A DNA stretch of 64,000 bases from Pyricularia pennisetigena (taxonomy: Eukaryota; Ascomycota; Sordariomycetes; Magnaporthales; Pyriculariaceae): positions 2,708,169 through 2,772,168 of the forward strand of contig NW_021940918.1 in assembly GCF_004337985.1 (NCBI RefSeq), written 5' to 3'. Of the stretch, positions 58,083 through 64,000 are shown one piece after another. The first letter of the stretch is position 1, and the number at the start of each line of letters is the position of its first letter. A program made the translations under genes and the position numbers. Below the pieces are notes generated by a model. It searched no databases, was not told the origin of the DNA, and worked only from the letters and a program-made list of their open reading frames with translations.

Positions 58083-59472
58083 TTAAAGTAATGATTCCAT
58101 CCTTTTCTTGGTCATCTCGAGGACCGTCACGATGCTGTGGTCCAGACCCTGTTTTGACAACAGGGAGACGACCCAAGACAGTGTCTTTCCGGCGAGTTCG
58201 GGCTTTCGGTCCGTTGCTTCTAAGCCCTGCGTAAGTCTTCCCAAAGATTCTCTCAACGCCCTCGGGAAATCAGCAGACGTGAAATCTTGAACTGGGAGTA
58301 AGGGCTGGCGGATGTAACAATCCCAAGTGGCCGGATGCCTCTCATAGGACTTCATCATTGTGTCCAAGACGTGCTGTATCAGGTCTGCGCAGGATTCGAC
58401 TGTAAATATGAAGCGAGAAAACATGTTGAAGAAAGCTTCGGCGGAAGTGGCCTCGAAGAACTTTTGCTTGGTCGCAATGTCAAAAATGGCCCGTGGTATT
58501 GCGCCTCCCAGGGCGGGACTCTTTTCCAGTTTCTTGACCGCTTCTTCGTCTTCAATCTTGGGCGCTTGTTGCCTCTCCAACGCCTTTGCAGCAGCCATCT
58601 CCCTGTCAGGTATCAGGTCTCCATCGTCATCATCGTCGGACTCGTCGCTGTCGTCCTTGAGCTTGATCTGGTCACTATCGTCGGTCGACTGCTCCTTCCT
58701 GAGAGCAGCAAGCGCCTTCTTGCCCTTGCCCCTGCTTTCAACCTTGGCCAGCCACTCCATTTCGACGCGGGCATACTCGACCCAAATGAAGACGCTTTTT
58801 GTGCAGAACCGACAGCCGCGGAGGAAGTACGCCCTCGCGCCGTCCATGTCCCCGTTGGCGGCGGACCGCCTCCCGACCAGCGTCCAGAGCTCTGCATCCT
58901 GGGGGTGCAACCTGAGGGCGCGGGTGGCGACGCGCCTCCAGCGCTTGGCGGCGCCCTGCTGCGAGAGGTGCTCGAGGTAGCTCCGCCACATGTGGACGGA
59001 GCCCGGGTCGCGGTTCACGCCGCGCTCGTGGATCTGACCCAGACGCCCGACGCCAGCATGCTGATGCGTGAGCTGTCGTATGCCCAGACGGGCGCAGCGT
59101 CGGGCGCGGAGGGTCTCGAGGCCGCGCTCCCACTCGGCGTAGGCGAGAAAGTCTGGGGCCTTGGAACCGGGCGCAAGGATTCGGTGCTCAAAGTCGGTTC
59201 GTTTGCGGACCAAGTTGCGAATCTCATCCTGTTGTTGCGGAAAATAACGGTCAGATAAAGTTGTTTATTCGCAAGTTCAAACGACGTGTACGTCGCCAGC
59301 TATTGTTTGTGTCAAACAAGCCATCGGCCGGATCGCGACACGAAAGGCAACAAAAAGGCGGGGGGAGTAATGATGAACTAACCCTGGTGAAAATCTCCTT
59401 GTCCTCAAACTCTCGCAGCTGAGGTACGGCCTGCTCCAGAAAGAATCGCGCTTTGTCTGCCACCCCGGCCAT
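58083..59472 (-). CDS. utp6: UTP6, SSU processome (UTP-B) subunit
   Basis: Exons 59472-59383 and 59228-58083 give 411 residues. The N-terminus MAGVADKARFFLEQAVPQLREFEDKEIFTR, spliced to DEIRNLVRKRTDFEHRI, is the characteristic UTP6 start. HAT/TPR-like helices follow, for example RALRLHPQDAELWTLVGRRSAANGDMDGARAYFLRG and SVFIWVEYARVEMEWL. An acidic linker of Asp/Ser (about residues 225-240) precedes a conserved C-terminal part (GGAIPRAIFDIA, WDCYIRQPL). UTP6 is a subunit of the UTP-B (PWP2) subcomplex that binds the 5' external transcribed spacer of pre-rRNA. The segment after RARRCARLGI is shorter and more divergent than in yeast. Confidence 0.92.
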
Positions 59473-60016
59473 TGTTTTCGTCAACCCGTCAAATCCCCAA
59501 GTTTCTCTGTTGACAGGGGAAGAGTAAGGTTGAAATCGATGTTCGGTTCTACTTGTTCTGGTCTGGGAGCGATTCCCGCCGTCTTGCAACTTTTTTAGTG
59601 GGTCTCGTTCTTATCGATACCCCATCGCCGGCTTATCGACGACAGGAAAGGGTTCATCGGTCCCACCGGCCTGCTGTAGCATCGCTGGTCAAAAGTCGTA
59701 GAGTTGCCTCCCTGTTGTACAATCAATCTCTTGCACTGTCCATTACCATGGGATGGATTATGACAGCTTGTTTCCCCTGAACCATATAAACAACAGGATA
59801 CTACCGTGAATCACAAGCATTTAACTTATACCACTTTTCTGTTTTTTGATTACTCGGGATATACAATATTCAGCTGGCCCACATCTATCATTTTCAAGCC
59901 TCAAGTAACCGACTCATCAACTATTTACCAGCTCTAGGTCCAAGACTCTATCGAAAGACGCAGTATTTTCTTGTTGAAGCTGCCCGGTAAGTCAATTGCC
60001 ACAGTTAGTCAGCAGT
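59473..60016. other. gene-free interval
   Basis: UTP6 promoter and the 3' flank of the SnoaL-like gene; nothing else recognised. Confidence 0.45.
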
Positions 60017-60505
60017 CTAAAGCCTGTGATACAAGGCCACAAACTCCAGACTCTTCAAGAACCACTCTCCATCGACCCTCTTGTAGACCTCATGGTAATG
60101 GCCACCAGCGGTGGCGTGGCCATTCTTCGGCTCAGTAATTAGGCCGGCATGGGTCATGATGACGAACACGGCCTTGACCTCGTCGTCGCTGATGCGCTCG
60201 AACGAACCGCTGTCCACCATGTGGATTGTCTGCAGAGATTCGAATGTACTTTTCATAAAGGTTACCATTTCGTCGCGGTTGTCGAACTTGTACGGCTTGC
60301 TTTTGTCTTGGTGTTCGAGTGCGTTGGTCATGATGGTGCCGTCGGCGAGCTTGTATACCATAGTGGCTTCTGGCAGGGCGACGCGTTCAAAATCGGCCCA
60401 GGTTTTGGCGTCGGCGGCCCGGCAGTAGAGCTGCTTCTTGCCTCGGATGGCCTCCATGACTTCGATCGGGACGGTTGTGTTTGGTGCGGGTGTCATGTTG
60501 GGCAA
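60017..60505 (-). CDS. SnoaL-like (NTF2-fold) protein
   Basis: A single exon of 162 residues without signal peptide. The start helix VPIEVMEAIRGKKQLYCRAADAKTWADFERVALPEATMVY and the strands DEVKAVFVIMTHAGLIT, GGHYHEVYKRVDGEWFLKSLEFVALYHRL fit the SnoaL-like family. Members bind small hydrophobic ligands and act as cyclases, dehydratases or hydroxylase-like enzymes in secondary or catabolic metabolism; catalytic residues vary and none can be assigned here. The gene stands alone, not in a visible biosynthetic cluster. Confidence 0.8.
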   Translation of the reverse strand: MPNMTPAPNTTVPIEVMEAIRGKKQLYCRAADAKTWADFERVALPEATMVYKLADGTIMTNALEHQDKSKPYKFDNRDEMVTFMKSTFESLQTIHMVDSGSFERISDDEVKAVFVIMTHAGLITEPKNGHATAGGHYHEVYKRVDGEWFLKSLEFVALYHRL

Positions 60506-61228
60506 TTCTTATACTTGTGTACCCTGATTTTTCTTATGTCTTCCTGATTCTTTCTTTTGTTTTCTTCGTCGCCGGCTAATGAACCACAATGGACGGACGC
60601 TTTGGTAGCAGTTCTGGTGTAGCAAGTGCTCTACATATAGTCCAGTCATTCTACGAAAAGCCGCGCGGGGTTGAAATACTCTTGCAAGCCGGCCTGGCTT
60701 CATCTAGGTGGGTGCAGCTATGGTATGATGGACCACATTTACCTACAAGGGTGATTGTGTATTACTGAGCAACCATGCTTTTGCTTCGTACTTGTCCACC
60801 ACTTTACTGCGAAAAATGTCTTGTGTGGAGTCTTGGCTGCTGCAAGAAGCCCATAATGAGGCAGTGTTGCATGGCTTTACGATTCGTACTTTGTACACTT
60901 GGTGGATGAGGTTCCCGCTTCACCTCCAGGCTCCCACGTCAAACACTTTTCATGAAGCGGGGAAATAGCGCAAACCCCCCTGGTCATATTGACGCACTTG
61001 GCAGCGTCTACCACCTTCCCTACCTCGCGTGGCGGAGTATTATGCGGTTTGTTCCTGTGGAAAAGTAAGTCTATTGTGTATGTATTCTTGACCCTACCAC
61101 CACCGAAATCCGGTGTGGGGGCTTCGAGATTCCTACCCTCTCTCCTTTTTCGACTTGTCCGGGGTCTACCGAGTAAGCACCTCGTCCACAAGACAATGCG
61201 AGAAATCGCCCCTACCTGCTCATTAACA
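60506..61228. other. gene-free interval
   Basis: Promoter of the SnoaL-like gene and 3' flank of the symporter gene; no coding or RNA feature recognised. Confidence 0.45.
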
Positions 61229-63671
61229 TCAGTTGGCATCGTTCCTCACACGCTCAGTCTTGGGGTCACTCCGGACAAGATCGTCGACATCAACCCTCTT
61301 GTCCGACAGGTCATCGCTCGGAGTTCCAGTACCACCAACCTCACCGCTGTCGGCTTGTTTGCTCTCCTGCATATCGTTGACACCCTTGATGTTCCTGTCC
61401 AGTCCGGCCTCCGTCGCGCCGTGTGCGGCATCCTCGGGTGACGTGCCCAGCGTGACGCCGGGCGCATACGGCAGGATGCCCTCGTTGAGGCGCTGCTCTG
61501 GGATGAAGACATCAAACCACCGCGGGAGGAGGAAGCCGAGGAGGACGACTGCGATGATGCAGTGGGATATGGCAAAACCAAGAATCTCAAAGGGATCATG
61601 CATCCTCTGAGTAAATTTGGGGTAGCCGAGTGAGAAGACGATGAGCAGGATAGGCGCCGAGATGTACTTGAGTACCGGCGCCCAGAAGAACGGGATGGCC
61701 CAGTTGTTTCCACGCGCAACTGTGATGCCCAGATCACGGCGCAGCTGGTTGCCCTGATGTTGTGTCAGCACAGAGAGACCAGGAATGCGAACGAAAAGCC
61801 GCGGCCGGGACTTACAGAATAAAAGGCCAGCCACCAGAACTTGCTGAGCAGAGACTTGTCGCCCCAGAATCTGGGCGCCGGTACCGAGGGCGTCCTCGCC
61901 ATGAAGACAGACAACAGCAGGGCGGCAATAAAAATCCCGAATCCAGCACCCGCGCCAGCCTCGGGAGACACATGGTGTGCAATAATCAGACCAACGATAA
62001 ACGCCAGTGCATAGCCGCCGTTGAAAATGGTGAAGGCTGGAAGGCCTACCTGTCCGGTAACATCGCGGAAACGGTAAATAGTGGTGGCGACTACACATTC
62101 GAGGGCAACGATGCCCACCAAAGACATATCGCTGATCCAGGCGTCGACAGCGTTGAGCAGATCCCTGCCAAAGTGAGTGGCGTACATGAGCGAAAAAAGA
62201 AACGAGATTATGATGACGATGGTCGAGACGGCAACGCGTGAAACCCGCTTAGAGATCCCCGTATCCATGACCATGGTCACCAGGGATTCAAGCATGGCAA
62301 AGCAAGAGCTGAATCCGAGCACCATGATGGTGATGAAGAAAATGACGGCCCAAAAGTTGCTTCCAGGCATCTGCACAAAGGCGGCTGGCAAGGTGATGAA
62401 GGCTAGGTTGTACGTCCCCAGTACTTCACCACTGTCTGGGTGCATGCCAAGATAACCAACAATGCTAAAGACAGCAAAGCCTGCTGAAACCTCGATGGCC
62501 GAGTTGCTACAAGCAATGATGAGTGCGTCCTGCACTGCATTGGCATACTTTTGGTTATACGAAGCATATGAGGTGTAATAACCCATGCCTGATATCAAGT
62601 TTATCAAATGGTCAGCGGGAATTCTCCGAATCAACCAAGCAGAGAGGTCGACTATGACTCGTTGGGAACATACCTGCGCCGATGGAGAAAAATATGTGAC
62701 TCGCAGCAGCCTGCCAAATGGCGGGCCGACTAAGCTTATCACCATGCCACTCGGCCACATAGAGCTTGATGCCGTCGACCGCATTTTCCATGGATGCACC
62801 GCGCCCAAGGAGAATGATAATCATCACAATCGGCATTCCCATTGTAAAGTACACCACGCGGCCTGTCAGCCCGACACCGCTGAACATGCAGAGCCAGACT
62901 ATAAACCAGGTGAAGGCGCTCCATCCAACGATTTCGCCCACCATCCCCGACTCCGGGTAAGAGGCGTACCTAGTCACGGAGCCGTCAACAACCTCCCCTG
63001 GGATACCAGGCACAGCTTGGACAACTTGATTGTCGAAAAAGTCCTGGCTGTCTTCAGCCCAGGGGAGCGGGTTCGAGAAGGAATGCCGGAAATAAACCAT
63101 GACCCAAGCGAGGATGGGCACAAAGTAGTTGGCGACTATGTAACCGTTCATGACGAGAGCAAACCCGAGACCTTTGGACCGACGTGATATGTGGTCATAC
63201 GCGACGAGGCATCCACCGCGGTAGGCCTGGCCGATGGACACCTCAAGGATGACTACAGGAATAGCCAGAAAGAGGACTGCCATGAAATATGGTATGAACC
63301 ATTGTCTATTGGTGGTGGAAACAGTCAGCACGGCTTTGTTGTGGCAGGCAGGCAGCTCTTTACACATTTTGGCAGCGCAGCAGAGAACTCACAATCCATT
63401 GTTTTGAAAGGCAATCGACGGAAATCGCAAAAGGTTTCCTAGACCAACAGTACCCCCCATGCAGGCGAGGACGAACGCAGCTGCTCGAAAAGGTCTGGTC
63501 AGCACCATCGAAACGTCTGTCTACCAACCAGACAGGCATGAGAAGTTGGGGTGTGTTGTGAAGCTCACTTCTCGAAGGCCAGTTATCACGTCCATCATCA
63601 CCCTTCTCGGCCTCGGGTGCAAAAGCGCGATACGCCTTTCTCAACAAGTTCTTTCCTTTGTTTTCGGGCAT
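61229..63671 (-). CDS. SNF-family (sodium:neurotransmitter type) symporter
   Basis: Five exons (63671-63569, 63480-63393, 63305-62674, 62588-61816, 61753-61229) give 706 residues. The first membrane segment reads AAFVLACMGGTVGLGNLLRFPS, with the GLGNLLRFP sodium/substrate site of the SLC6/SNF family. About twelve hydrophobic segments follow (for example WFIPYFMAVLFLAIPVVILEVSIGQAYRGG, FTWFIVWLCMFSGVGL, VIFFITIMVLGFSSCFAMLE). It should be a plasma-membrane sodium-coupled symporter for an amino acid or similar solute; fungal members are little studied. The C-terminal cytosolic tail is hydrophilic. Codon 1 is the first ATG in the frame before DNWPSR; an additional upstream exon cannot be excluded. 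Confidence 0.92.
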
Positions 63672-64000
63672 CTTGTTCGTCACACGTCCGCTCGTCTAGA
63701 GCCCTACGAGACTCGGAAACAGAGAGTATAAGGTGTGCAGGAATGGCCCTCTGGGTGGAAAACGCCACGGGGCTGGGCGGCGGATGCCATCTTAAAAGAG
63801 TCCGGGGAGGACATCTCTTTGGCAAGAGGCGAGGCGAAAACTCACACAAAAACACCAAGACGCACCAAGAACGGGGGGGAGGGGATGATCAGGAGATTTC
63901 TTGGCCAATGCTAGACATCTCCGCCTGGGTTTGACATCGCTTTCGCTCTATCAAGCTCGGGGAGGCGGAATGACTCGAGCTTTTACGGGTATGCATGTTG
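63672..64000. other. symporter promoter region, window edge
   Basis: No gene recognised; 5' flank of the symporter. Confidence 0.45.

Noticed and set aside
58335..59258. 307-codon plus-strand frame opposite UTP6
   Set aside because: Shadow of the GC-rich UTP6 coding strand; no domain, and UTP6 is well supported.

Overview
The window is nuclear DNA of a filamentous ascomycete (Pezizomycotina; gene content and retroelement types fit Sordariomycetes, but the species cannot be named from the sequence). Evidence: short GT-AG introns with CTRAC-like branch points, typical fungal single-copy genes (ERT1/AcuK regulator, SKI3, UTP22, UTP6, VPS51, RMI1, ASF1, BOL2), and a block of retrotransposons mutated in the style of repeat-induced point mutation (RIP).

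Layout. 1-7.6 kb: 5' part of a SPO22/ZIP4-like meiotic gene with an in-frame stop, an ERT1/AcuK-type Zn2Cys6 regulator and a calpain-like protease, all on the minus strand. 7.6-10.3 kb: no recognisable gene. 10.3-16.3 kb: a compact molybdenum cluster: MobA-like molybdopterin guanylyltransferase (+), stand-alone MoeA-like molybdotransferase (-), and, divergent from moeA, a bacterial-type bis-MGD molybdopterin oxidoreductase of the NapA/NasC/Fdh branch (+, five exons). The divergent promoter carries a perfect TCCGCGGA palindrome, the octamer known as the NIT4 site in Neurospora nitrate regulation, flanked by GATA motifs.

16.4-39.0 kb: one 22.6-kb nest of RIP-mutated retrotransposons. A Ty1/copia element (166-bp LTRs, target duplication ACTGG) was invaded by two related chromodomain Ty3/gypsy elements (LTRs of 443 and 455 bp; target duplications AGTAA and GATCG). 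All three are on the minus strand. Each gypsy copy carries an antisense Cys-cluster/coiled-coil frame next to its 3' LTR.

39.6-63.7 kb: a normal gene-dense region with ASF1, BOL2, NIF3-like, VPS51, RMI1, SKI3, UTP22, UTP6, a SnoaL-like protein and an SNF-type sodium symporter.

Most interesting is the molybdenum cluster. Characterised eukaryotic molybdoenzymes use plain molybdopterin cofactor (sulfite oxidase and xanthine oxidase families). A fungal DMSO-reductase-family enzyme placed beside the MobA needed to make its dinucleotide cofactor, and beside a candidate nitrate-response element, suggests a transferred, self-contained bis-MGD enzyme system, possibly a second nitrate-reducing route. 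The substrate is inferred, not shown.
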